From Bacteroidia bacterium (lineage in GTDB: Bacteria > Bacteroidota > Bacteroidia > Flavobacteriales > Flavobacteriaceae), in the NCBI GenBank assembly GCA_030431695.1, contig JAUIIU010000015.1:1-45901 (forward strand): DNA of 45,901 nucleotides, given 5' to 3'. Position 1 is the first letter of the stretch, and each line of letters opens with the position of its first letter. A program made the position numbers and the translations under genes. The notes under the pieces are model-generated. The model ran no database searches. It saw nothing but the letters and a program-made list of their open reading frames with translations, and was not told the origin of the DNA. Positions 1 through 7,823 of this stretch are shown here, piece by piece.

Positions 1-109
1 CACCTACAATGGCAACCCGATGCCTTCGAGTGATTACTGGTTTGTAGTGGAATACACCGAAGAAGATGTGAGAAAGGAGTTCCGAGGACACTTTACCCTA
101 AAACGATAG
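1..109 (+). CDS. T9SS type B sorting-domain protein, C-terminal fragment
   Basis: Only the last 35 codons lie in the window (frame from base 2, TAG at 107-109). The tail contains SDYWFVVEY and ends GHFTLKR. This matches the end of the gliding-motility-associated (type B) C-terminal sorting domain, with its aromatic YW strand and final G-x-F-x-L-x-R strand. Proteins of this kind are known to cross the outer membrane through the type IX secretion system. The next gene starts 8 bases after the stop and encodes a PorP/SprF protein, the usual partner of type B cargo such as SprB, so the two are probably one operon. The function of the cargo itself cannot be read from this fragment. Confidence 0.8.
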   Translation, partial: TYNGNPMPSSDYWFVVEYTEEDVRKEFRGHFTLKR

Positions 110-117
110 CTATTACT

Positions 118-1122
118 ATGAAGATAAAAAAGACCTACTTAATTCTATTCCTGCTAATGGGCTCAATGCTACAAGCACAGGATGGTATTCCGGTATATTC
201 CGATTATTTTGCCGATAACCTGTACCTGTTGCATCCATCCATGGCGGGAGCTGCAGCGCACAATCAGTTGAGGCTGACAGCCAGACAACAGTGGTTCGAC
301 CAGGATGAGGCACCTAACCTTCAGACATTGAGTTTCAATGCACGCCTAGGAGACCGTTCCGGGGTAGGTGCAATTGTTTTCAACGATAAAAATGGCTATC
401 ATTCCCAAACAGGAGGGTATTTAACTTACGCTCACCATATCATGTTCTCCAGAACCGAAGTGGATCTGAACCAACTTTCTTTCGGACTTAGTGCCGGGTT
501 GGTGCAATCAAGACTGGATGAAACCGAATTCGACCCCAATGATTTCGACCCCATCATTGCAGGGATCATTCAAAGTAGCTCTTATTTTAACCTCGATGCC
601 GGGGTATCCTATAACTTCGTGAACTTTTCAGGACATTTCACTGTAAAGAATATCATATTTCAGAATAGAAACCTCTTTTCAGAAAAATTCGAACCCAATA
701 ATCAACGTCAGTACCTGATCTCAGCTGCTTATGCGATAAGTGGCGGGGCATATTCGTCCTGGGCATACGAACCATCGGTTTTGTTTCAATGGCGAGAACG
801 TACAGGAGAGCAGGCCCTGGATGCAAACTTCAAGGTTTACCGAACCATGGATTTCGGTACCCTGTGGGGTGGGCTTTCTTATCGTAGGAGTTTTGACGGT
901 TCTGAATTCCTGGACGGAACTGAGGTTAGCACGCAAAAGCTTCAATACTGGACGCCGGTAGTTGGTGTTAATTACAAGAACTGGTTGTTCGCCTATACCT
1001 ATTCTCATCAATCCGGAAATGTACGTTTTCAAAGTGGTGGGTTTCACCAGATCACCCTTGGATATGACTTCCTTGGGAACAGGCCACAACCTTACTCCTG
1101 TGATTGTCCGGCAATTAATTAA
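118..1122 (+). CDS. PorP/SprF family type IX secretion outer-membrane protein
   Basis: 334 residues. A signal peptide (MKIKKTYLILFLLMGSMLQA) is followed by QDG and the family opening, with a DNLYLLHPSMAGAA segment near residues 38-51. The rest consists of alternating, aromatic-rich strands of an outer-membrane beta barrel, including a DLNQLSFGLSAGLVQS strand and a late GGLSYRRSF strand. In the family, PorP/SprF proteins are outer-membrane T9SS components; SprF-like members are dedicated to one type B cargo and are encoded next to it. That fits here, because the upstream fragment ends in a type B sorting domain. Length is normal. The gene ends at a strong bidirectional terminator. The particular cargo is inferred from position only. 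Confidence 0.9.
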   Translation: MKIKKTYLILFLLMGSMLQAQDGIPVYSDYFADNLYLLHPSMAGAAAHNQLRLTARQQWFDQDEAPNLQTLSFNARLGDRSGVGAIVFNDKNGYHSQTGGYLTYAHHIMFSRTEVDLNQLSFGLSAGLVQSRLDETEFDPNDFDPIIAGIIQSSSYFNLDAGVSYNFVNFSGHFTVKNIIFQNRNLFSEKFEPNNQRQYLISAAYAISGGAYSSWAYEPSVLFQWRERTGEQALDANFKVYRTMDFGTLWGGLSYRRSFDGSEFLDGTEVSTQKLQYWTPVVGVNYKNWLFAYTYSHQSGNVRFQSGGFHQITLGYDFLGNRPQPYSCDCPAIN

Positions 1123-1130
1123 AACAAAAA

Positions 1131-1155
1131 AGCCCTGCAAACGCAGGGCTTTTTC
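1131..1155 (+). terminator. Bidirectional intrinsic terminator between porP/sprF and the vWA gene
   Basis: Arms AGCCCTGC (1131-1138) and GCAGGGCT (1143-1150) pair perfectly around AAAC. A T run follows on the plus strand. A-rich sequence before the stem gives a T run on the minus strand, so it can end both converging transcripts. Confidence 0.9.
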
Positions 1156-1170
1156 TTTGAAGCGGTTTTC

Positions 1171-2331
1171 CTATTCATCCCATTTGTAATCCTTCTTTTC
1201 CGCTTGTTTTCTGAGCGCCTGGACCATTGCACTTTCCAGAGCATTATCTCCTTCTTTCTTTTGATTTGCAACATAGTTTCGGCGTTTCTCGTTCAGATTT
1301 GCAATTTCATCCTGGATCGCCTTACGTTCTGCCCTTTGTTGTGCTACATACGCTTTGATCTCGGCATTGGATTTGCCTTTCAGGTTATCAGGTAGCTCAT
1401 CCTTTTTCAATTTATCATAGCTAAATCCTTCTTCCGCTTCTGCGTCCACTAGATCCCAGGTGCTGTTCTTGTACAGGTGAGAACTCTTTGAAACTGTCCT
1501 GCTCACTGCGTTGGCGCCACCGTATTCGGCCGCATTGGCGTCCTGTTCTTCCTGCATGGCTATTTTCATGCGTCCTTTTCGTCCGTATGGGATGTAGGTG
1601 TTGTTCAGTTTAACATTCAGCTGAAGGATCAGGTCATCATAGGGAGAGGCGATATGTACTGTATGCTGGTTGTGGTTGATGGCCATATAATCTCCATATG
1701 CCAGTTGTGCGCCGTCCTTCCATTTGGACGATATCCCGTGGTTGTAATCGCCACAGAAGATGGTGTTCACAACAATGTCCTTTTCCTTGGCCTCGGCTGC
1801 GGCATCCTTATAGTTGATCTTACCTTGGGTGAATGGTTCGTTACCTGCTATAAAGATCATTTTTAGGTCATCGGCGTCATTGCCCCAGTCCAGTTGTTTG
1901 ATGGATTTGTAAATAACCGTGCCGCAGTACTCGCTTCCACCATTCGTGGTAAGGGAGAACAATTCCTTGGAAACGTCGTCCAGATCTTCGGTGAAGCCCA
2001 GGATCTTTCTCACATATCCGTCCCTGGAATTCAATCCGTCGTTCCCGTATTCGTAAAGTGCGATCTGCAAATTTGGGCGCTGGTTTCGGCATTTGGCGTA
2101 GGAAAGTTCATTTACGATCTCCCAAAGCTGTGCCTTGGCCTGGTCTATGAGTCCGTCCATACTATTACTGGTGTCCAGTAAAAGGGCGACTTTAATATAG
2201 TGCTTGCTTACAACAGGGGTCGATGCCGGTGTGTTATCGGCGAGCGTCAAATCCCTGCGGGTATCTGCCTTACATGAAAATGCAAAGGCTATCACAAATA
2301 GTACGGCTAAAATTCTTGGTGTTTTCATCAT
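1171..2331 (-). CDS. vWA-domain lipoprotein
   Basis: 386 residues. A lipoprotein signal ends in AFAFSC, giving a lipidated Cys20. A von Willebrand factor A domain spans about residues 45-240. Its MIDAS signature is clear: D53-T-S55-N-S57 after a hydrophobic strand (IKVALLLDTSNSM), with TTNGGSEYCG further on. The C-terminal part, about 290-386, is highly charged and predicted helical, with AEIKAYVAQQRAERKAIQDE typical of a coiled coil. vWA domains bind protein ligands through a metal; the ligand here is unknown. The protein is probably anchored in an envelope membrane. ATG at 2331 and ATG at 2328 are equally possible starts. It faces the two-component gene across 264 bases and looks monocistronic. 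Confidence 0.85.
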   Translation of the reverse strand: MMKTPRILAVLFVIAFAFSCKADTRRDLTLADNTPASTPVVSKHYIKVALLLDTSNSMDGLIDQAKAQLWEIVNELSYAKCRNQRPNLQIALYEYGNDGLNSRDGYVRKILGFTEDLDDVSKELFSLTTNGGSEYCGTVIYKSIKQLDWGNDADDLKMIFIAGNEPFTQGKINYKDAAAEAKEKDIVVNTIFCGDYNHGISSKWKDGAQLAYGDYMAINHNQHTVHIASPYDDLILQLNVKLNNTYIPYGRKGRMKIAMQEEQDANAAEYGGANAVSRTVSKSSHLYKNSTWDLVDAEAEEGFSYDKLKKDELPDNLKGKSNAEIKAYVAQQRAERKAIQDEIANLNEKRRNYVANQKKEGDNALESAMVQALRKQAEKKDYKWDE

Positions 2332-2595
2332 TAAAATGTATTAGTTGTTTCAGAAAATGAACCATGAAGTGATTTGCTTCTGAGGTGGTTCGGGTTACTG
2401 TTACTTTTAATTCGCAGTAAATCTATCACCAACATTGTTCCGAAAAAATGCAGGATGAGGGAAGAGGTAGTTTCGTTTAGTATCCCGGCTCAAGCGTTTA
2501 GTCAAGCAGTCTTTTGGACCGAAAATTGATAGAAATCTGGCTATAACGCATTTTTCAAACCGCATTAAAGTGCGTAAGTTTACTTTTCAGAAATC
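2332..2595. other. Divergent intergenic region, vWA gene and sensor kinase
   Basis: 264 bases without a gene. Weak -7-like boxes lie close to each gene: TAAGTTTA at 2575-2582 toward the kinase, and AAAATGTA at 2333-2340 (minus-strand TACATTTT) toward the vWA gene. A loose inverted repeat, TTACTG/CAGTAA, lies in the middle. No ORF or RNA gene was recognised. Confidence 0.4.
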
Positions 2596-4797
2596 ATGAG
2601 AACAATCACCGCCATATTTTTTGCACTGCTGATCGCCATGCCGATACTGTCTTCTGCACAGGTCCAGCGCCGATCTCCAGATGATTTTGTACTTAAAGGC
2701 GTGGTTCTGGAGGAGGACACGAATAAACCGATCCCGAGGGTCAATATCGAGATTCCCGGAGGAGGCTATACCACGACTAACGGGGCGGGAGAGTTTTCCA
2801 TTTCGGCTAAGATCGGTGATGAACTTATAGTGAGAAGCGACGATTTTGAAACGGTCTACTACACCATAAAGGACAAACAGGATATTACAATTCGGGTCAA
2901 GGATGAGATCAGCCTTGAGGAGAGCATGCCAATCACCACCAATAGCCGGAACGAAGCAGAGAATGCCTTCAACACTTTCATCGATTCGGCGAAGTTCTTC
3001 CTGAAAAAGGACGCAAAGAAAAGCATCGAATATGTCACGCGAAGCCTGGAAGCAATACCCGGGAAGGCATCTTCGAGAAGACATAACAGCATCGCCTTCG
3101 AAACCCTCGGTGACATTAATTTACACTGGAACCAGCCCGACCTGGCTGTGGACAATTACAAGAGCAGTATCTCCTCCCAATCCAGGACGGATGTACGTAT
3201 CAAACTTGGCAGGGCCTATATGGCCAGCAATAACTACCAGGAAAGTATTTCTGCCTATGAAGCATTGCTGAAGGTCAACTTATCCAACTACCAGCGTGTG
3301 GAAGTGTACGAAGGCCTTGGAGATACCTATAAGGCGATCAACGACCTGGAGAAGAGTGTTGCCAGTTATGAGCAGGCCCTGGGCCTGGCTACGCGCCATA
3401 AGATCACCCCGAAGATCACCGACCTGAATTCCAAGATCGGGGAGGCCTACGCCAAAGGTGGTGCTCCGGCACAGGCAGAACAATACTTCGACAATTCACT
3501 GAACCTCGCGAAGAAGGAGAACAAGAAGCGAGCAGTGGTGGAACAGAACAAAGTAGCCGATTTCTACAACCAGAACCAGGATTTCGATAAGGAGATCCAG
3601 CTTCGAACAGGTATACTTGAAGGTGTTTCCAGCCTGGACGAAAAAAGCCTGGAAGAGGGAGAAGCAGAAGAGATCAGCCCGCAGCGACAGAATTACAAGA
3701 TAGCCAACGCCTATGTTGCACAGGATAAATACGAGGATGCTATCCCCTTCCTGAAGAAAAGTATTGAGGAAGCAGACGAAAAGGAAGACCTGGTGGTCCA
3801 AAAAGATGCAACCCGAAAGCTATCGGAAGTGTACAAGGGTATAGGAGATTTCGGAAAGGCCGCTGAAAGCTACGAGGAGTACGTGAAGGTGGTGGATGAG
3901 TTGTATATAAAAAAGGAACAGGAATTGTCACAGGCGGCAAGGTTCAGCAGGGAGATCGCTCTAAAGCAGAACCGGATCACCAGCCTGGAGAACGAGCGTG
4001 TGCTCAACGAGAGCCGCTATAAACTCGCATTTGAGAACCAGGAGCTAATTCAGAAGAACAACCGCACACAGAAATGGATCATCGGATCGCTCATTCTGAT
4101 CGCCGTACTCCTCCTCCTTACAGCCTATTACCAGTACAAGAATGTCCGTCAGCAAAAATACGCCAACAACCTGCTTGCACTGAAATCATTGCGCACCCAG
4201 ATGAACCCCCATTTTATCTTCAATGCACTGAATTCGGTGAACAGTTTTATCGCAAGTAATGATGAACGGACCGCAAATAAGTACTTGAGTGATTTTTCCC
4301 AGTTGATGCGAGCTGTACTGGAGAATAGTGAAGAAGATTTCATCCCTTTGGCCAGTGAGATCGAATTATTGAAGATGTATACCGAACTGGAACATTTCAG
4401 GTTTCGGGATAAATTCGACTACGAATTTGAAGTGGACGAAGCCATTAACATGAAAGAGTTCGTGATCCCTCCCATGCTGCTTCAGCCTTATGTGGAGAAT
4501 GCTGTATGGCACGGACTGCGATATAAGGATAACAAAGGAAAACTACTTATCCGGTTTCTTTCTGTTTCGAAGGATTCGGTCAAAATAATAATAGAAGACG
4601 ATGGAATAGGCCGAAAACGCTCCGGTGAGCTGAAAACGGACCATCAGAAGCGCCAGAAGTCGAAAGGAATGGGCAATATCCAGAAGCGTATTTCCATCCT
4701 GAATGAAATGTACAAAGACAAAGTGGATGTTTGGGTAGAGAATGTGTTTGAAAATGAAGAGGGTACCCGTGTAGTTCTGAACCTAAAAAAGGATTGA
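2596..4797 (+). CDS. LytS-type sensor histidine kinase with CarboxypepD_reg-like and TPR sensor region
   Basis: 733 residues. In order: signal peptide (1-21); a CarboxypepD_reg-like beta domain (about 33-105, starting LKGVVLEEDTNKPIPRVNI); TPR repeats (about 130-440, e.g. YEGLGDTYKAINDLEKSVAS); a coiled coil (about 440-490); one TM helix (494-514, WIIGSLILIAVLLLL); then a LytS-family kinase. The H-box is MNPHFIFNALN (536-546, phospho-acceptor His539), the N-box is YVENAVWHGLRY, and the ATP-lid motifs are EDDGIGR and KGMGNIQKRI. The sensor part should lie in the periplasm and the kinase in the cytoplasm. The stop overlaps the start of the LytTR regulator gene, so the two are translationally coupled partners. 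The TPRs suggest a protein or peptide signal, which is inference. Confidence 0.92.
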   Translation: MRTITAIFFALLIAMPILSSAQVQRRSPDDFVLKGVVLEEDTNKPIPRVNIEIPGGGYTTTNGAGEFSISAKIGDELIVRSDDFETVYYTIKDKQDITIRVKDEISLEESMPITTNSRNEAENAFNTFIDSAKFFLKKDAKKSIEYVTRSLEAIPGKASSRRHNSIAFETLGDINLHWNQPDLAVDNYKSSISSQSRTDVRIKLGRAYMASNNYQESISAYEALLKVNLSNYQRVEVYEGLGDTYKAINDLEKSVASYEQALGLATRHKITPKITDLNSKIGEAYAKGGAPAQAEQYFDNSLNLAKKENKKRAVVEQNKVADFYNQNQDFDKEIQLRTGILEGVSSLDEKSLEEGEAEEISPQRQNYKIANAYVAQDKYEDAIPFLKKSIEEADEKEDLVVQKDATRKLSEVYKGIGDFGKAAESYEEYVKVVDELYIKKEQELSQAARFSREIALKQNRITSLENERVLNESRYKLAFENQELIQKNNRTQKWIIGSLILIAVLLLLTAYYQYKNVRQQKYANNLLALKSLRTQMNPHFIFNALNSVNSFIASNDERTANKYLSDFSQLMRAVLENSEEDFIPLASEIELLKMYTELEHFRFRDKFDYEFEVDEAINMKEFVIPPMLLQPYVENAVWHGLRYKDNKGKLLIRFLSVSKDSVKIIIEDDGIGRKRSGELKTDHQKRQKSKGMGNIQKRISILNEMYKDKVDVWVENVFENEEGTRVVLNLKKD

Positions 4798-5528
4798 TGG
4801 AATTAAAAGCGATCATAGTAGAGGACGAGGAGACCAGTAGGGAGATACTGCGGAATTATCTTGTCAAATATTGCCCCGATGTCAAATTGATGGGTGAGGC
4901 GTCGAATGTGGATGAGGCCCTGGTGCTGATCAGGAATCATTCCCTGGACCTTGTCTTTTTGGATGTGGAAATGCCATTTGGCAATGCTTTCGACCTGCTG
5001 GATAAGGTTGGTGATCGCCAGTTTGAGACAGTTTTTGTCACAGCCTACAACCACTATGCGATCGATGCCCTCAACGCACATGCTTCCTATTATATTCTGA
5101 AACCAATTTCCATCGATAAACTAATCGAAGCTGTAGATTATGTCTCCGAGATCAAGCTAAAGGAAAACAGCCTGCAGCATGCTGTATTGCAACCGAAACA
5201 CCGTCAGGTGGAAGGTAAGATCACCATTCCACAGCAAAATGGGTTCGAGGTATTGGAGATTTCGGATATCCTCTATTGCCAGGCAGACGATAATTACACC
5301 CAGATCTTCCTGAAGGAGGGTAAAAAGCTGGTGAGTAAGACACTAAAATATTTTGAAGACACGCTTCGCGAAAGCGGATTCGCCAGGGTCCACAAATCAT
5401 ACCTTGTGAATGTCAATGCTGTGGTTGAATATCGAAAGGGAAAGGGTGGTAGTGTGGTTCTATCCAGCGGGAAACAGATCATGGTGAGCCCGGCCAGGAA
5501 GAAAGAGTTCCTGGAATACTTCAGTTAG
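4797..5528 (+). CDS. LytTR-family response regulator
   Basis: 243 residues. The receiver domain (1-120) has the acidic pair E9-D10, phospho-acceptor Asp56 in LVFLDVEMP, and the conserved Lys in YYILKPIS. The LytTR DNA-binding domain (about 140-243) includes ILYCQADDNYTQIFL, the FARVHKSYLVNVNAV strand-helix, and the ending GKQIMVSPARKKEFLEYF. ATG at 4797 overlaps the kinase stop codon (TGATG), and the protein starts MELKAIIVEDEE as usual. A TTG three bases earlier is less likely. The regulator presumably responds to the kinase just upstream. Its targets are unknown. The 3' end overlaps the convergent murI stop by four bases. Confidence 0.94.
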   Translation: MELKAIIVEDEETSREILRNYLVKYCPDVKLMGEASNVDEALVLIRNHSLDLVFLDVEMPFGNAFDLLDKVGDRQFETVFVTAYNHYAIDALNAHASYYILKPISIDKLIEAVDYVSEIKLKENSLQHAVLQPKHRQVEGKITIPQQNGFEVLEISDILYCQADDNYTQIFLKEGKKLVSKTLKYFEDTLRESGFARVHKSYLVNVNAVVEYRKGKGGSVVLSSGKQIMVSPARKKEFLEYFS

Positions 5529-6313
5529 AAATCCAAATATTCGATGCTGGCTTCTTGGTATTCATTTAGCAGCAACTTAAGGGTGGAAACATCTGAATTA
5601 CTGTAGAACTTCAATTCAGGTGCAGTAGTTTCGGATCTCAATATACCGTTCTTTTCAAGGAGAAACTTCGTCTGTCTTGCTACTGCCGCTCCCGAATCGA
5701 TGATTTTAACGTGTTCCGGAAGGATTTCCCTTAGTTTTGGTATCAGGTAAGGATAATGACTGCATCCAAGCACCAAATGGTCTACTTGAGCCTCTATCAT
5801 CGGTTTCATATATTCTGAAAGCAGGACATTCATTTCCGGGCTGTCAAGTTCCCCGTTTTCGATAAGCGGAACCAGGCCTTCTCCAACTACTTCCACAACT
5901 TCGATATCCTTTGCGAATGTTTCGCTGGTTTGGGTAAATAAGGCTGAACTAAGTGTTCCACGGGTGGCGAGTATACCAATTTTACCACTTTGGGTTTGGA
6001 GGGCTGCGGGTTTAATGGCCGGTTCTATCCCGATGAAGGGAATGTCGTAACTGGCCCTGAGTGTTGAAATGGCATTTGTCGTGGCCGTATTACATGCTAC
6101 TACGATGATCTTGGCCCCCAGATCGATGAGTTTTTCAGTATTCTTTATGCTGAGCTGCACGATCTTATCGTGCGATTTGTTGCCATAAGGAGCGTACTTG
6201 CTGTCGGCCAGGTATATCGAGTGTTCATAAGGTAATAGCCGGTGAATCTCTTTCCAGATGGAAGTTCCTCCAACGCCGGAATCAAAAACACCTATAGGAC
6301 AGTTCGATTTCAT
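5525..6313 (-). CDS. murI: Glutamate racemase
   Basis: 262 residues. It interconverts L- and D-glutamate for peptidoglycan. The substrate motif FDSGVGG is at residues 10-16. The two catalytic cysteines are Cys74 in VVACNTATT and Cys184 in LVLGCSHYP. SKYAPYG is also conserved. ATG at 6313 gives the family N-terminus (MKSNCPIGVFDSG). An extension to 6340 would be read through the terminator stem of the upstream gene and is rejected. It is the last gene of the porG-uppS-bamA-skp-skp run but sits behind a terminator, so it depends on read-through or its own promoter. Its stop overlaps the convergent LytTR gene's stop. Confidence 0.96.
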   Translation of the reverse strand: MKSNCPIGVFDSGVGGTSIWKEIHRLLPYEHSIYLADSKYAPYGNKSHDKIVQLSIKNTEKLIDLGAKIIVVACNTATTNAISTLRASYDIPFIGIEPAIKPAALQTQSGKIGILATRGTLSSALFTQTSETFAKDIEVVEVVGEGLVPLIENGELDSPEMNVLLSEYMKPMIEAQVDHLVLGCSHYPYLIPKLREILPEHVKIIDSGAAVARQTKFLLEKNGILRSETTAPELKFYSNSDVSTLKLLLNEYQEASIEYLDF

Positions 6314-6320
6314 TACCACT

Positions 6321-6352
6321 AAAATAAAAACTGCCCGCAAATGAGCGGGCAG
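6321..6352 (-). terminator. Intrinsic terminator after the second skp gene
   Basis: Stem CTGCCCGC (6331-6338) and GCGGGCAG (6345-6352). On the minus strand it is followed by TTTTTATTTT. It ends the bamA-skp-skp transcript just before murI. Confidence 0.85.
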
Positions 6353-6374
6353 TTAAGTTATTTTATTTCGGAAA

Positions 6375-6884
6375 TTATATTCCCAGCTCTTTCTTCACGT
6401 CGGCAAGGAGATCGAATCCTTCGGCCAGGATGAGTCCTGTTCCGTCGGCCGAGTCCATCACGTACTGGTAACCTTTAGCCCTTGCCACCTTTTGAATAGC
6501 GGTTCTGGCTTTATCGAATATAGGTTGGAAGATATCCCTTTCCTTTTGCTGAAGATCCTTTAGTGCCTGCTGCTGGTAGGCTGCAATATTGTTTTGCATG
6601 GTTTGAACCTCTTCTACGCGTTTTCTATTTTCCTCTTCGGTCTTCGATTCGGCTTCTGCAGAGTACTGCTTACTCTTCGCGTCCAGTTCTTTCGCCATGG
6701 CACGCAATTCGGTGTCATAGGTCTTCTGTAGTTTTTCCAACTGACTTTGAGCCTGCTTCATCGCCGGCATAGCCTGCACGAGATCAGCAGTATTGATGTG
6801 GGCAATCTTCGATTGCGCGTATGTGAAAGAAGTAGCTCCCAAAAACAGCACAACCGCTACGAATAATAGATTCAACTTTTTCAT
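6375..6884 (-). CDS. OmpH/Skp-family periplasmic chaperone (second copy)
   Basis: 169 residues. Signal peptide MKKLNLLFVAVVLFLGATSFTYAQ, then the Skp opening SKIAHINTADLVQAMP. A long coiled-coil stalk follows (about 40-115, rich in Glu, Lys and Gln), and a C-terminal segment returns to the core (GYQYVMDSADGTGLILAEG). Skp holds unfolded outer-membrane proteins in the periplasm and passes them to the BAM machine. Length is typical of the family. It lies 44 bases after a longer paralogue and downstream of bamA in the same direction, which supports an OMP-assembly operon. A terminator follows. Confidence 0.92.
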   Translation of the reverse strand: MKKLNLLFVAVVLFLGATSFTYAQSKIAHINTADLVQAMPAMKQAQSQLEKLQKTYDTELRAMAKELDAKSKQYSAEAESKTEEENRKRVEEVQTMQNNIAAYQQQALKDLQQKERDIFQPIFDKARTAIQKVARAKGYQYVMDSADGTGLILAEGFDLLADVKKELGI

Positions 6885-6928
6885 TGTAATTATAGATTAT
6901 TTGTGTTTAAATAATGTGTCAATACTTA

Positions 6929-7783
6929 TTAAAGACCTCCGCCGTTGCCATTTCCATTACCTCCTGAGGCTGGTGGGGGAGCTTCTCCTCCGCCAGATCT
7001 TGACTGGATAATAGAATCGCGACGTCTTTGTCTTTCTTCCAGCAATTGCTGACGTCTTCTCTCGAATTCTAGCTTTTTGGCTTCACGAATCGAATCGCGA
7101 ACGCGTCTTCGCTCTTCCATGATCTGCTCTCTTTCATTCTTTCGGTCTTCAGCAGCCTGTTCCCGTTCGGAAACTTCATTCTCTTCCTCAAGTGAAAGTT
7201 CTTCACGCTGCTCGATCTCACGCTTTTCCTTCTTGCTGGTTGCTTCTTTTCTTTTGTTTGAACGATTGATACTGCGAACCACCTGGTCACTGATATCGTT
7301 TCTCTCGGCGGCGAAAAGCATGACAACGTCTGCAGACTTATCAAAAATGAAGTCGTACTTCTTGTTTACCGCGATCTCCTGGACAATATTAAAGACCTGG
7401 TCCTGGATCGGCTGAACCAATTGTCGGCGCTGTATCATCAGGTCACCGTTTGGTCCGAAACGGTCCTGCTGGTATTTCAGCATTTCTGCCTCGAGTATCT
7501 GGATCTCTTCTTCACGTTCTTCGATCAGTTCTTTGGTAAGCAGCACACGCTCGTTTGCGAGGTTCAGCTTCATTTGATCGATCGCTTTTTGTTTCTTCTC
7601 AATATCCTGCTTCCATCGCTGAACTTTCCCTTCAAGCTGGGTTTCAGACTCCTTGTATTCCGGAACACTCTCCAGAATGTATTCCATATCGATGTAGCCT
7701 ATCCGCACTCCTCTCTGAGCATTAGCCGCAAAGGAAAAGCCCAGCGCCACACAAAGGAGAAGAAGTAGATTTTTTACTTTCAT
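6929..7783 (-). CDS. OmpH/Skp-family periplasmic chaperone, long copy with charged C-terminal extension
   Basis: 284 residues, about 100 more than a normal Skp. Signal peptide to about residue 22 (ending AANAQ), then VRIGYIDMEYILESVPEYKE, the Skp opening. A coiled-coil stalk spans about 45-115, and the return segment is KKYDFIFDKSADVVMLFAA. Beyond about residue 165 comes an extra, almost purely charged helix of Arg/Glu repeats (REQIMEERRRVRDSIREAK). It ends in a flexible Gly/Pro/Asn tail (SGGGEAPPPASGGNGNG). The core role, chaperoning outer-membrane proteins, is from family knowledge. The extension's role is unknown; it could lengthen the tentacles or bind the cell wall. Confidence 0.9.
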   Translation of the reverse strand: MKVKNLLLLLCVALGFSFAANAQRGVRIGYIDMEYILESVPEYKESETQLEGKVQRWKQDIEKKQKAIDQMKLNLANERVLLTKELIEEREEEIQILEAEMLKYQQDRFGPNGDLMIQRRQLVQPIQDQVFNIVQEIAVNKKYDFIFDKSADVVMLFAAERNDISDQVVRSINRSNKRKEATSKKEKREIEQREELSLEEENEVSEREQAAEDRKNEREQIMEERRRVRDSIREAKKLEFERRRQQLLEERQRRRDSIIQSRSGGGEAPPPASGGNGNGNGGGL

Positions 7784-7815
7784 AATTGCCGGTTGTTTTT
7801 AAGAAAATATCGTGC

Positions 7816-7823
7816 CAAAGTTA
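7816..7823 (-). promoter_or_regulatory. Possible promoter -7 box before the skp pair
   Basis: The minus strand reads TAACTTTG here, a full match to the Bacteroidota box TAnnTTTG, about 33 bases before the long skp start and touching the bamA stop. No well-placed -33 TTG was found. It could supply extra skp transcript independent of bamA. Confidence 0.4.

Noticed and set aside
6314-6340. N-terminal extension of murI to 6340.
   Set aside because: It would be coded within the terminator region of the upstream skp gene, and the family N-terminus starts at 6313.
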